Shown here one piece after another: positions 47,705 to 57,006 of a DNA stretch of 64,000 bases. The translations under genes were made by a program, and so were the position numbers. Origin of the DNA: Dyella ginsengisoli LA-4 (lineage in GTDB: Bacteria; Pseudomonadota; Gammaproteobacteria; Xanthomonadales; Rhodanobacteraceae); NCBI RefSeq assembly GCF_000334915.1, contig NZ_AMSF01000088.1, positions 58,131 through 122,130 on the forward strand. Direction: 5' to 3'. Under the pieces are notes generated by a model. The model had not been told where the DNA came from, made no database searches, and saw only the letters and a program-made list of their open reading frames with translations. Within the stretch, counting starts at the first letter, position 1. Each line of letters begins with the position of its first letter.

Positions 47705-47875
47705 ACGGATCGCAGCATGTTTCGACACCTGGGTGATATCCGGGCGTAACAAAGATCGTTAAAATTGTGTGGTTGCAGACGCCGAGTCCCTCCCCCGGGG
47801 CCCGGCGTTTGTGCGTCTTGGGCTTCGGTAAGGGCCTGAGGCGTATCGGCTTTCCCACTACCCGAGGTCTTTCCG
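47705..47875 (+). promoter_or_regulatory. Leader of the Oar-like TonB receptor
   Basis: A TAAAAT (47760-47765) resembles a -10 box, but no good -35 is seen at the usual distance. A GC-rich imperfect stem (ACGCCG...CGGCGT, 47779-47808) follows and ends in TTT; it may terminate nrdB transcription or structure the receptor leader. Confidence 0.35.
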
Positions 47876-50800
47876 ATGAAATCCACCCTTCGCGGGCGGC
47901 TGTTGCCCGTCGCCATCGCCACCCTGCTCGCCGCCGGCACCGCGTCGGCGCAGAACGTGACCACCTCCGGCGTCGCCGGCCGCGTGCTCGATACCGCCGG
48001 CCAGCCGGTCGCCAACGCCACGGTGACCATCGTCCACCGTCCGTCCGGCACCACCAAGACCGTGACCACCGACGCCGACGGCCGCTACGCCGCGCAGGGC
48101 CTGCGCGTGGGCGGTCCGTTCGACATCACGGTGAACAAGGGTGGCGCGACCGCCGCCGAGCAGGACAACGTGTTCCTGCAGCTGGGCCAGACCTCGGCGA
48201 TCAACCTGAGCATGGGCCCGAGCGCCGCGCAGGCGAGCAACCTGTCCGCCGTGACGGTGAGCGCCTCGGCGCTGGCGCAGACCTTCTCCAGCGAGAACAA
48301 GGGTCTGTCGACCAACATCTCGCAGCAGCAGCTGGCCGCCACCCCGCAGGGCAACCGCTCGGTGGACGACGTCGCCCGCCTCGACCCGCGCATCACCGTG
48401 CTGGACCAGGGCGTGGGTTCGATCTCCGCCAACGGCATGAACAACCGCTACAACAACATCGCGGTGGACGGCGTGACCCAGGGCGACCCGTTCGGCCTGA
48501 ACGCCAACGGCCTGCCGTACCAGAAGGCGGCGATCTCGCCGGAGACCATCGCCGAGTACAACATCTCCACCGCCAACTACGACGTGAGCTCGGACACCGT
48601 CGGCGCCGACGTCAACGCGGTCACCAAGTCCGGCACCAACCAGTACCACGGCTCGCTGTACTACTCGTACCGCAACGCCAACCACCTGGTCGGCGACGCC
48701 GGCTGGCTGCCGTCGAGCAACCCGGGCTACAAGTACAACGGCTACGACAAGGACGCGACCTACGGCGCGACCTTCGGCGGCCCGATCATCAAGGACAAGC
48801 TGTTCTTCTTCGTCTCGGCCGAGCACGAGAAGACCACCGGCATCGGCGCCGATTCGGCCAACGGCCTGGACGCCTCGCTGGGTGACGGCGCGTCGACCAG
48901 CAACAAGGTGTCGCCAGGCGACCTGCAGAAGGTGATCGACACCGCCACCGCGCTGGGCCTGACGCCCGGCAACTTCGGCGGCTCCACCGGCCTGACCTAC
49001 GACGACAAGCGCTACCTGGGCAAGATCGACTGGAACATCACCGACAACCACCGCGCCAGCTTCACCTACCAGAACACGCGCGAGCTGCTGCCGGCCGTCG
49101 GCGGCAACGGCGCCAGCAGCGTCGGCCTGTCCAGCTACACCTACACCAAGAAGATCACCACCAACAACTACGTGGCGCACCTGTTCGACGACTGGTCGGA
49201 CAGCTTCTCCACCGAGGCCAAGGTCGGCTTCCAGAAGTACGTGCAGGACACCACCGCGCCGTACCAGCAGCCGTCGGTCAACGTGAACCTGTCGCCGGAC
49301 GGCAAGGGTCCGTCGGTGAACCTGGGCGAGGAGCGCTATCGCCACTACAACCACATCGATACCAAGAAGCTCAGCGTGTTCCTGGCCGGCACCTACTACC
49401 TGGGTGACCACACCATCAAGGGCGGTATCGACTACCAGCGCAACAAGATCAACAACCTGTTCGGCCAGGCCGAGTTCGGCGTGTACACGTTCTGGGGCCT
49501 GGCCAACTTCGCCGCGGGCAACTACAACAAGTACGAGCTCTATCATCCGGCGCCGGGCTACACGCTCGACGACATCGCCGGCAAGTGGACCTACAGCCAG
49601 TACAGCCCGTTCCTGCAGGACACCTGGCAGGTCAACGAGCAGCTGTCGGTGCAGTACGGCGTGCGCGTGGACATCCCGCACTCCAGCAACGCGCCGGTGT
49701 ACAACGCCGCGTTCGAGCAGGCGTTCGGCTACCCGAACAACTACACCATCGGTTCGCACAACCGCGTGGTCGAGCCGCGCCTGAGCTTCAACTACTCGTT
49801 CGACAGCGACTACCGCACGCAGCTGCGCGGTGGCGTGGGCCTGTTCCAGACCTCGCCGCCGACGGTGTGGATGACCAACCCGTACCAGAACAACGGCGTC
49901 ACCCTGCTGTCGTACACCTCGTTCGATCCGTCGACCGCCGCATTCAGTGCCGATCCGTTCAACCAGAACATCCCGGCCGGCGGTGGCGCCGGCTCGATCG
50001 ACACGATCGACAAGAACTTCAAGCTGCCGACCGTGTGGAAGGCGAGCCTGGCGCTCGACCGCGAGCTGCCGTGGTGGGGCCTGGTCGCATCGGCCGAGTA
50101 CCAGCACATCCAGGTGCGCGACGGCATCCTGTACCAGGCGGTGAACTTCGGTGCACCGACCGGCGTGCTGCCGGACGGCCGCGAGCAGTTCTGGAAGACC
50201 CCGGGCGAGGCGCCGACCTCGAAGGACGCGCTGGCCAACCGCAACCTGGCCTTCAGCTCGGCCTCGACGTTGCTGACCAACACCCACAAGGGCAAGTCCG
50301 ACGCGTTCACCCTGGCGGTCACCAAGCCGTTCACCGACGGTCTGTCCGGCACCGCAAGCGTGACGTTCAACCACGCCACCGACGTCGATCCGGGCGCCGA
50401 CACCATCGCCTATTCCGGCTACTCGCGCATCGCGCGCCTGAACCCGAACAGCGACGTGGCGGCCACCTCGAACTACAACACCGCCAAGAGCATCAAGCTG
50501 GCGCTGAACTGGCGGCACAACTTCTTCGGTGACTACGCTACGCAGGTGTCGATGTTCTACAGCGGCCGTACCGGCAACCCGTACACCTGGGTGTTCGGCA
50601 ACGACGCCAACGGCGACAGCATCTCCGGCTGGGATCCGGCGTACATCCCGACCGCGAACGACCCGAAGGTCAGCTACGGCAACGCCACGGCGCAGCAGAT
50701 CCAGCAGTTCCAGGATTTCCTCGCCAGCGACAAGTACCTGAAGGACCACCGCGGCCAGATCGCCTCGCGCAACGGCGCCCACGCGCCGTGGGTGACCACG

Positions 50801-51118
50801 CTGGACATGAGCTTCTCGCAGGAGATCCCGGGCCTGTTCAAGGGCAACAAGGGTGAGATCCGACTGGACGTCTACAACTTCCTCAACCTGATGAACAAGA
50901 ACTGGGGCCAGCAGCGTTACGCCGGCATCTATCCGACCCGCACGCTGGTCAACTACGGCGGTGTGAACGCCCAGGGCCAGTACGTCTACAACCTGCCGAC
51001 CGACAAGAACGGCAACTACCAGCCGCAGCAGCTGCAGGTTTACGACGGCGGCTTCTACGATCCGAGCCGCGTGGTGTCGCGCTGGTCGGCCATGCTGACG
51101 CTGAAGTACACGTTCTGA
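47876..51118 (+). CDS. Oar-like TonB-dependent receptor
   Basis: Large outer-membrane receptor of 1080 residues with a signal peptide ending near ASAQ. Residues about 28-115 form a carboxypeptidase regulatory-like (transthyretin-type) domain (GVAGRVLDTAGQPVANATVTI, ADGRYAAQGLRVG). A plug with VDDVARLDPRITVLDQG and a long barrel follow, ending YTF. This architecture is that of Oar/SusC-like receptors, abundant in Xanthomonadales. The substrate is not visible and no transport or degradation genes adjoin. A good terminator follows. Confidence 0.9.
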   Translation: MKSTLRGRLLPVAIATLLAAGTASAQNVTTSGVAGRVLDTAGQPVANATVTIVHRPSGTTKTVTTDADGRYAAQGLRVGGPFDITVNKGGATAAEQDNVFLQLGQTSAINLSMGPSAAQASNLSAVTVSASALAQTFSSENKGLSTNISQQQLAATPQGNRSVDDVARLDPRITVLDQGVGSISANGMNNRYNNIAVDGVTQGDPFGLNANGLPYQKAAISPETIAEYNISTANYDVSSDTVGADVNAVTKSGTNQYHGSLYYSYRNANHLVGDAGWLPSSNPGYKYNGYDKDATYGATFGGPIIKDKLFFFVSAEHEKTTGIGADSANGLDASLGDGASTSNKVSPGDLQKVIDTATALGLTPGNFGGSTGLTYDDKRYLGKIDWNITDNHRASFTYQNTRELLPAVGGNGASSVGLSSYTYTKKITTNNYVAHLFDDWSDSFSTEAKVGFQKYVQDTTAPYQQPSVNVNLSPDGKGPSVNLGEERYRHYNHIDTKKLSVFLAGTYYLGDHTIKGGIDYQRNKINNLFGQAEFGVYTFWGLANFAAGNYNKYELYHPAPGYTLDDIAGKWTYSQYSPFLQDTWQVNEQLSVQYGVRVDIPHSSNAPVYNAAFEQAFGYPNNYTIGSHNRVVEPRLSFNYSFDSDYRTQLRGGVGLFQTSPPTVWMTNPYQNNGVTLLSYTSFDPSTAAFSADPFNQNIPAGGGAGSIDTIDKNFKLPTVWKASLALDRELPWWGLVASAEYQHIQVRDGILYQAVNFGAPTGVLPDGREQFWKTPGEAPTSKDALANRNLAFSSASTLLTNTHKGKSDAFTLAVTKPFTDGLSGTASVTFNHATDVDPGADTIAYSGYSRIARLNPNSDVAATSNYNTAKSIKLALNWRHNFFGDYATQVSMFYSGRTGNPYTWVFGNDANGDSISGWDPAYIPTANDPKVSYGNATAQQIQQFQDFLASDKYLKDHRGQIASRNGAHAPWVTTLDMSFSQEIPGLFKGNKGEIRLDVYNFLNLMNKNWGQQRYAGIYPTRTLVNYGGVNAQGQYVYNLPTDKNGNYQPQQLQVYDGGFYDPSRVVSRWSAMLTLKYTF

Positions 51119-51145
51119 TCCATCGCTTCATCGCGGTAACGGAAG

Positions 51146-51170
51146 CGGGCGCCCTGGTGGCGCCCGTTTT
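51146..51170 (+). terminator. Terminator after the Oar-like receptor
   Basis: Perfect stem CGGGCGCC/GGCGCCCG with a five-base loop, followed by TTTTCTTTT, 27 bases after the stop. Confidence 0.85.
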
Positions 51171-51200
51171 CTTTTCCGGATCCCGTGCCGGAGGGCCTGT

Positions 51201-51246
51201 TGACTACAGATGTAGTCATGGCGTAGCTTGACTACACCTGTAGTCA
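51201..51246. promoter_or_regulatory. Two BlaI-type operators before the repressor gene
   Basis: Two perfect inverted repeats, TGACTACAGATGTAGTCA (51201-51218) and TGACTACACCTGTAGTCA (51229-51246), match the TACA-N2-TGTA core of BlaI/MecI operators and are 28 bases apart centre to centre. A TTGACT at 51200 lies inside the first, so repressor binding would block the promoter and autoregulate the blaI-M56 operon. Confidence 0.88.
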
Positions 51247-51260
51247 CACGGAACCCCGCC

Positions 51261-51647
51261 ATGGGCAAGCCCACGATCGGCGACCAGGAACTGGCGCTGC
51301 TGCACTACCTGGCCGAGCACCCCGCCGTCTCCGTCGGCGAGGTCGCGGCCGACTTCGGCGAATCGCGCGCGCTGGCCCGCTCCACCGTGCTGACGATGAT
51401 GGAGCGCCTGCGCGGCAAGGGTTACCTCAAGCGCCGTCAGCTCAAGGGCGTGTACCGCTACGACGCGGCCACCCGCCCGGCCGAGGCGATGCGCAGTGCG
51501 GTCGGCAGCTTCGTCGAGAAGACCCTGCGCGGCTCGGTGTCGCCGTTCGTCGCCTACCTGTCCGAGCGCGCCGAAGTCAGCGACGACGAACTGGCCGAGC
51601 TGGAATCGCTGGTCGCGCAGCTGCAGTCGCAGCGCCGGGAGCGCTGA
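51261..51647 (+). CDS. BlaI/MecI/CopY-family repressor
   Basis: Winged-helix repressor of 128 residues from the ATG at 51261, just after the second operator. The N-terminal DNA-binding domain has IGDQELALLHYLAEHP and a recognition helix with ARSTVLTMMERLRGKGYLKRR; the C-terminal helices (SFVEKTLRGSVSPFVAYLSE) are the dimerisation part. In the family, a membrane M56 peptidase triggers cleavage of the repressor. The next gene is such a peptidase, with its ATG one base after this TGA. No beta-lactamase gene is nearby, so the inducing signal is unknown. Confidence 0.9.
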   Translation: MGKPTIGDQELALLHYLAEHPAVSVGEVAADFGESRALARSTVLTMMERLRGKGYLKRRQLKGVYRYDAATRPAEAMRSAVGSFVEKTLRGSVSPFVAYLSERAEVSDDELAELESLVAQLQSQRRER

Positions 51648-51648
51648 C

Positions 51649-53463
51649 ATGCACGCCGTCGAGACGGTCGCCGCCGCGCTGCTGGAACGACTCGCCTGGA
51701 GCTCGCTGCAGGCATGCGTGCTGATCGGCGCGGTGGCGCTGCTGATCCGCCTGCGGCCGCAGTTGCCGGCGGCGGTGCGCTGCCTGTTGTGGTGGCTGGT
51801 CGGCCTGCAGCTGCTGGTCGGGCTGGCCTGGCACGATCCGGTGCCGCTGCACTGGCTGGCTGCCGTGCCGACGCAGGCCCCGGCACACATCGTCGCCCCG
51901 CCGACCGTGGTCACCACCCAGGGCCTGCCGCTGGTGACACCGGCGACGGCACCGACGCTGATCGACACCGCGGCCGATGCGGGCCGCAGCCTGTGGCACG
52001 CCGGACTGGCTGCACTCTGGCTCGCGGGTCTGCTGTCGTTGCTCACCCGTGCGCTGCGCCAGCGGCATGAAGCGTGGTCGCTGCGTCGCGACTCGGTTGC
52101 GATCGACGACGCCGCCCTGCTGGCACTGTGCAGCCGCCGGGCACGCCAGTTCGGGCTGCGCCGCGCACCGGCATTGCGCTCGAGCGCGCGGGTCGAGTCA
52201 CCGCAGGTGGTCGGCGCATGGCGGCCGACGATCCTGCTGCCTGCCGAACACACGCTCTCGCCGGACGAGACCGCGATGGCGCTGGACCACGAACTGGCCC
52301 ACCTGCGCCGCGGCGACCTGTGGCTGGCGTGGGTGCCGGCGCTGGCGCAGCGGTTGTTCTTCTTCCATCCGCTGGTGCGCTGGGCGATGCGCGAGTACGC
52401 CCTGCACCGCGAAGCGGCCTGTGATGCGCAGGTGCTGCGGCATTCCGGCTCGGCCCCGCAGGCCTACGGCCGGCTGCTGCTGCGCCTGGGCGTGGGCCAT
52501 CCCCTGCACGCCGGCCTGGCCGGCGCATCCCCCACGTTCGAGAACCTGAAGAGGCGACTGACCATGCTGCAACAGACCGAATCGTCCGCCCGCCTTCGCG
52601 GCTGGCTGCTGGTGGCACTGATCGCCGCGGTCGGCGTCGTGCCCTATCGCGTCACCGCGGCGGCGCCGTCGCATGCCACGCCCGCGGCATCCGCCGCACC
52701 GGCCACGGCGATCGAAGCGGCGCCCACCCCCCAGGCAGCACCGGATGCCAGGCCGATGCCGGTCGTCGCTCCGATGCCACCGCCGCCGCCCCCGGTCGCA
52801 CCGCCTGCCCCACCCGCTCCGCCCCCGCCCCCGTTGCGCAACATGGCCTTCAGCGGCTACAGCCACGTCGACATCGATACCGACGACCACGCGCGGAATG
52901 GCTTCGCGCTGTTCGACGGCGACTCGGTCACGATGAGCGGCACCGATGGCGACATCGCCCTGGCGCGGCATCAGCGCAAGGGCAGCGAGCCGCTGCTGTG
53001 GGTGCGCCGCGGCGACAAGGCCTACTTGATCCGCGACGCCGCGACCCTGGCCCGCGCCAAGGCGATCTATGCGCCGGTTACCGCCATTGCCCGCGAACAG
53101 GGTGAGCTCGGCGGCAAGCAGGGCGAACTGGGCGGACGCCAGGGCGGCCTGGGTGCGCAGCAGGGGGCGCTTGGCCGGCAGCAGGCGGAGCTGGCGATGG
53201 AGCGCGTCGCACTGATCGGCCAGAAGGACGCCGATGCACGCTCAGCCGACCTGCAAGCCCGCGAGCACGACCTGCAGGCCCGCCAGGCCGAACTCGGCAA
53301 GCGGCAGGCCGAACTCGGCGCCCAACAGGCCGCACTGGGCAAACAGCAGGCCGAACTCGGCAAGCGCCAGCAGGCCGCCTCGGCAAGAGCGGACCGCGAG
53401 ATCGCGCAGCTGATCGACGCTGCGCTGGCCAAGGGGACCGCGCAGTCCGTGCCGTTGCGCTGA
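51649..53463 (+). CDS. M56 (BlaR1/MecR1-like) metallopeptidase with heptad-repeat tail
   Basis: Membrane zinc peptidase of 604 residues, started at 51649 right after the repressor stop. Two or three membrane helices (about 13-60 and 108-128) precede the cytosolic M56 domain with H214-E-L-A-H218 and EAACDAQVL. A further helix (about 317-333) leads to a Pro/Ala-rich segment (340-400) and then a sensor-side region. Unlike BlaR1, it has no penicillin-binding domain. Instead, residues about 485-585 form roughly fourteen 7-residue repeats (xQAELGK-like), predicted to be a long coiled coil outside the membrane. It probably senses something other than a beta-lactam. Confidence 0.85.
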   Translation: MHAVETVAAALLERLAWSSLQACVLIGAVALLIRLRPQLPAAVRCLLWWLVGLQLLVGLAWHDPVPLHWLAAVPTQAPAHIVAPPTVVTTQGLPLVTPATAPTLIDTAADAGRSLWHAGLAALWLAGLLSLLTRALRQRHEAWSLRRDSVAIDDAALLALCSRRARQFGLRRAPALRSSARVESPQVVGAWRPTILLPAEHTLSPDETAMALDHELAHLRRGDLWLAWVPALAQRLFFFHPLVRWAMREYALHREAACDAQVLRHSGSAPQAYGRLLLRLGVGHPLHAGLAGASPTFENLKRRLTMLQQTESSARLRGWLLVALIAAVGVVPYRVTAAAPSHATPAASAAPATAIEAAPTPQAAPDARPMPVVAPMPPPPPPVAPPAPPAPPPPPLRNMAFSGYSHVDIDTDDHARNGFALFDGDSVTMSGTDGDIALARHQRKGSEPLLWVRRGDKAYLIRDAATLARAKAIYAPVTAIAREQGELGGKQGELGGRQGGLGAQQGALGRQQAELAMERVALIGQKDADARSADLQAREHDLQARQAELGKRQAELGAQQAALGKQQAELGKRQQAASARADREIAQLIDAALAKGTAQSVPLR

Positions 53464-53492
53464 CCGCGGCGAGCGCAACGTTCCGCAAAGCA

Positions 53493-53520
53493 CGAAGGCC
53501 GGTCTCGCGACCGGCCTTCG
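53493..53520. terminator. Hairpin between the convergent M56 and S9 peptidase genes
   Basis: Perfect 12-bp stem CGAAGGCCGGTC/GACCGGCCTTCG with a four-base loop, followed on the + strand only by CTCTT. Its position between convergent genes suggests a shared terminator. Confidence 0.65.
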
Positions 53521-53547
53521 CTCTTGTTCGACGCGGACGTACCGCGC

Positions 53548-55875
53548 TCAGGGCATGGTCGGATGCATCTGGTACTCCCGCGGCGGGGTACCGCCCATCA
53601 GGTAGCGCACGAAGTAGTCCCAGCGCCGGCGCATCACGTACGGATTGTCCATCGCATAGCCGTGATGCATGTTCGGCAGCAGCAGCATGTCGAAGTCCTT
53701 GTTGGCCTTGATCAGCGCCTGCGCCACCAGCAGCGTGTTGGTCACCGGCACGTTGTCGTCCATCGTGCCGTGAACCAGCATCAGGTGGCCCTTGAGGTTG
53801 GCCGCGTGGTTCTCGTTGGCCTGGTCGTCGTAGTTGCTCTTGCCGTCCTTGTCGGCGACCAGTTCGCCCTGGTACTTCTCGGCCCAGTCGTCCTCGTAGT
53901 TGCGGTTGTCGTGGTTGCCGCTCTCGGACCAGGCGACCTTGAAGAAGTCGGGGTAGCGGAACATCGCGTCGGTGGACGCGTTGCCGCCGCCGGAGTGGCC
54001 CCAGATGCCGACGCGGGTCGCGTCGATCCACGGATAGCGCCTGGCCAGCTCCTTGATGCCGGCCACCTGGTCCGGCAGCGTGTTGTCGCCCATGTTGCCG
54101 TACCAGGCATCATGGAAAGCCTTGGAGCGGTAAGGCGTGCCCATGCCGTCGATCGCCACCACGATGAAGCCCAGTTCGGCCAGCGCCTGATGGTCGACGC
54201 GGGCCGGCGAGAACGCGCGCGAACCGACCGAACCGATCTGCGGACCCGGGTACACGTAGTCGACGATCGGGTACTTCTTGTGCGGGTCGAAGTTCGACGG
54301 CTTGAACATCAGCCCGTACAGGTCGGTCTTGCCGTCGCGCGCCTTCACCGTGATCGGCACCGGCGGCACCCAGCCCACCGCCTGCAGGCGGCTGATGTCG
54401 GCCTTGGCCACGGTGGCCAGGGTGCGGCCATCGCCGCTGGAGCGCAGCACCGTCACCGGCGGCACGGTCGGGGTGGAATAGGCATCGACGAAGGTGTCGC
54501 CATCGGGCGACAGGCTGATCTGGTGATCGGCCGGCTCCGGCGTCAGCAGGGTCGGCTTGCCGCCGTCGAGGCTGACTTTGTAGAACTGGGTGAAGTACGG
54601 GTCCAGCCCCTTGGTGCGGCCCACCGCCTCGAACCACACGGTGCGGGTCTTCGGGTCCACCTTCAGCATCTCGGTCACCACGCTGTCGCCGGTGGTGATC
54701 GCGTGCTTGAGCTTGCCGGACTTCAGGTCATACAGGTACAGCTGGCCCCAGTTGCTGCGCTCGGAGTACCACACCGCCTCGTGGGAGGCCGGCAGGTAGG
54801 CCCAGTTGGCCTTGCCGATACCGCTTTCGTAGTAGGTCTTGGCCGACTCCTCGAACACCGTGCGCACCTTGCCGGTGGCCGCGTCGGCGATCCGGAACCA
54901 CTCGTGCTTGTGGTAACGCGAGGTGGAGACGAACGCGAGGGTCTTGCTGTCCGGCGCCCACTTCACGTCGTCCCAACCGCCGTCCGGGCCGCAGCTGACG
55001 TCGTCGCACAGGGTCGAGCGGTGCTGGTCGGCCGGCATGTCCAGCCGCACCACCTTCTTCGTCGGCACGTCGATGACGACGCGCTCGATCATGGTCACGT
55101 CCTTGTCGCCGGCCAGCGGGTACTTCCACGCCTCCAGCTTCGGATGGCCGACGTTGGTGGTGAACATGTACATGTCACCGGTCTTGCGCTGGTCCTGCTG
55201 GAAGGTCGCGATCTTCTTCGAGTCCGGCGACCACTCGAGGATGGCGTTGTCGGTGTGCTTCCAGCCGGCGTTGTCGGTGGCGTAACCGAAGTTCTTCACG
55301 CCGTCGGTGGTGAGCTGGGTTTCCTTGCCGGTGGCGACGTCGCGGATCCACAGGTTCCAGTCGCGGATGAACGCCTCGGACTTCTTGTCCGGCGACAGCA
55401 CGCCCGGCTCGTCGCCCTTCGCCTCGCCCTTCACCGGCTTGGCGCAGACCGCGTCGGCGCTGCACAGGAAGGTCTTGCCGCGCACTTCCAGCCTGTAGCG
55501 GCCGTCCGGCGCCACGGCGATGCCGCGCAGTCCGAGCTTGTCCGCCTCGATCGGCTTGCCGCCGGCCAGCTTGCTCAGCGACTCGGCCAGCCTGGCCTGG
55601 TCGAACAGCGGTTCGCTGCGCCCGGTGGCGGTGTCCATGCGGCGGTAATGGTCGCCGCTGGCATCGTGGTCGTCGTAGGCGAAATGGGTGTCGTCCAGCC
55701 AGGACACGCGGGTGACCGCGTGATCGACCAGCGGATACGCCTTGTAGTTGACCATCTGCTCGGCGCGGGCGTAGTCCGCATCGGTGAGCACGGGGCCTTG
55801 GGCGTGGACGCCGGCGGCAACGCCGGCAAGGACCAGCGCGCCGAGCAGGCGCGGTGTCGCGGGGATGGATCGCAT
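53548..55875 (-). CDS. Dipeptidyl-peptidase IV-like S9 serine peptidase
   Basis: Exported prolyl-oligopeptidase-family enzyme of 775 residues, signal peptide ending near VHAQ. The first 480 residues form the beta-propeller (repeats such as DTHFAYDDHDASGDHYRR and EWSPDSKKIATF). The C-terminal alpha/beta hydrolase domain has the nucleophile S628 in GHSGGG, an Asp in GTMDDNVP and a His in MHHGY. The propeller contains RDWNLWIRD; in DPP-IV a Glu pair there binds the substrate amino end, and I cannot confirm it. The start at 55875 gives a normal signal peptide. Role: peptide degradation in the periplasm, by family. Confidence 0.9.
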   Translation of the reverse strand: MRSIPATPRLLGALVLAGVAAGVHAQGPVLTDADYARAEQMVNYKAYPLVDHAVTRVSWLDDTHFAYDDHDASGDHYRRMDTATGRSEPLFDQARLAESLSKLAGGKPIEADKLGLRGIAVAPDGRYRLEVRGKTFLCSADAVCAKPVKGEAKGDEPGVLSPDKKSEAFIRDWNLWIRDVATGKETQLTTDGVKNFGYATDNAGWKHTDNAILEWSPDSKKIATFQQDQRKTGDMYMFTTNVGHPKLEAWKYPLAGDKDVTMIERVVIDVPTKKVVRLDMPADQHRSTLCDDVSCGPDGGWDDVKWAPDSKTLAFVSTSRYHKHEWFRIADAATGKVRTVFEESAKTYYESGIGKANWAYLPASHEAVWYSERSNWGQLYLYDLKSGKLKHAITTGDSVVTEMLKVDPKTRTVWFEAVGRTKGLDPYFTQFYKVSLDGGKPTLLTPEPADHQISLSPDGDTFVDAYSTPTVPPVTVLRSSGDGRTLATVAKADISRLQAVGWVPPVPITVKARDGKTDLYGLMFKPSNFDPHKKYPIVDYVYPGPQIGSVGSRAFSPARVDHQALAELGFIVVAIDGMGTPYRSKAFHDAWYGNMGDNTLPDQVAGIKELARRYPWIDATRVGIWGHSGGGNASTDAMFRYPDFFKVAWSESGNHDNRNYEDDWAEKYQGELVADKDGKSNYDDQANENHAANLKGHLMLVHGTMDDNVPVTNTLLVAQALIKANKDFDMLLLPNMHHGYAMDNPYVMRRRWDYFVRYLMGGTPPREYQMHPTMP

Positions 55876-56118
55876 GAGGGACTCCGCTGCGTGGGAACTT
55901 GCGCCGGAAGGCGCCGGCCATGATCCGGACAGCATCCCTGATTCGCGGCGTGCCCGCATCGCGGAAGCCCGCAGCGCCCCTGTCGCTGCCCGACCCCCGA
56001 TGCTAGTCCCGCAGGCCACGGGGGTACCCCTGCCAGAAGTCCTGTCGACAAACCCGCCTTGACGCTGTGCGTGACCCCATCGCACCCTGCCGGCTCCCCG
56101 TCCCCTCGGAGCCCGGCC

Positions 56119-56862
56119 ATGGCCGAAGCCGTCAGCGTGATCGGCAGCTACATCTCGCCCTACGTGCGCAAGGTACTCGCGTGCCTGGAGCTGAAGGGCA
56201 TCGACTACCGGATCGACCCGATCGCCCCGTTCGTCGGCAACGAGACGTTCACCCGGCTCAGCCCGCTGCGGCGGATCCCGGTGCTGATCGACGGCGAGCT
56301 GGTGCTCAACGACTCCAGCGTGATCTGCCAGTACCTGGAGGACCGCCACCCGACGCCCTCGCTGTACCCGGCCGATCCGGGCCAGCGCGCGCGTGCGCGC
56401 TGGCTGGAGGAATACGCCGACACCCACCTGGGCGACGTGCTGGTGTGGAAGCTGTTCTTCCAGCTCGGCGCGAAGCGCTTCCTGTTCCGCGAGGAGGCCG
56501 ACGAGGCGATGGTGCGCAGGGCGCGCGAGGAGGAGATCCCCGCCGCGCTCGACTACCTGGAGGCGCAGCTGCCGCCGACCGGGTTCGTCTTCGGCGAACT
56601 GTCGATCGCCGACCTCAGCCTGGCCAGCTTCTTCCGCACCGCGGCGTTCGTGAAGTACGCGATCGATGCGGCACGCTGGCCGCGCATGGCGGCGCTGGTT
56701 GCCGCGGTGATGGCGCTGCCGGCGATGCGCAAGCTCTGCGCGATCGAAGACCGCATCGTGCGCATGCCGCTGGCCGAGCAGCGCCCCGCGCTGGCGGCGA
56801 TGGGTGTGGCGCTCACCGAGGCGACGCTGGGCGACGCCCCTGCGCGGCGCGGCTTTCGCTGA
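56119..56862 (+). CDS. Glutathione S-transferase family protein
   Basis: GST of 247 residues. The N-terminal thioredoxin-like domain has SYISPYVRKVLACLELKG (Ser or Tyr of SYISPY as the candidate catalytic residue), RRIPVLIDGE with the cis-proline, and NDSSVICQYLED, the glutathione-binding Asp/Ser pair. The C-terminal helical domain includes FVFGELSIADLSLASFF with the N-capping box. The substrate is unknown. Confidence 0.88.
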   Translation: MAEAVSVIGSYISPYVRKVLACLELKGIDYRIDPIAPFVGNETFTRLSPLRRIPVLIDGELVLNDSSVICQYLEDRHPTPSLYPADPGQRARARWLEEYADTHLGDVLVWKLFFQLGAKRFLFREEADEAMVRRAREEEIPAALDYLEAQLPPTGFVFGELSIADLSLASFFRTAAFVKYAIDAARWPRMAALVAAVMALPAMRKLCAIEDRIVRMPLAEQRPALAAMGVALTEATLGDAPARRGFR

Positions 56863-57006
56863 ACACCGTCGCGGCTGAAGCCGCTCCCACAAAAAGCGGC
56901 GCGGAGTCGCACCTGCCCCTGCAGGTGGGGCTTCAACCCCGACCAGGCCCAGCTGAAGAGGCAGCCCGGTTGCCGCGAATGCCACGCGTCCCGCGAGCGC
57001 CTTGCC

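Noticed and set aside
53067..53432. CRISPR-like appearance of short repeats
   Set aside because: The repeats are 21-base coding heptads inside the M56 gene, in frame and degenerate, with no spacers.
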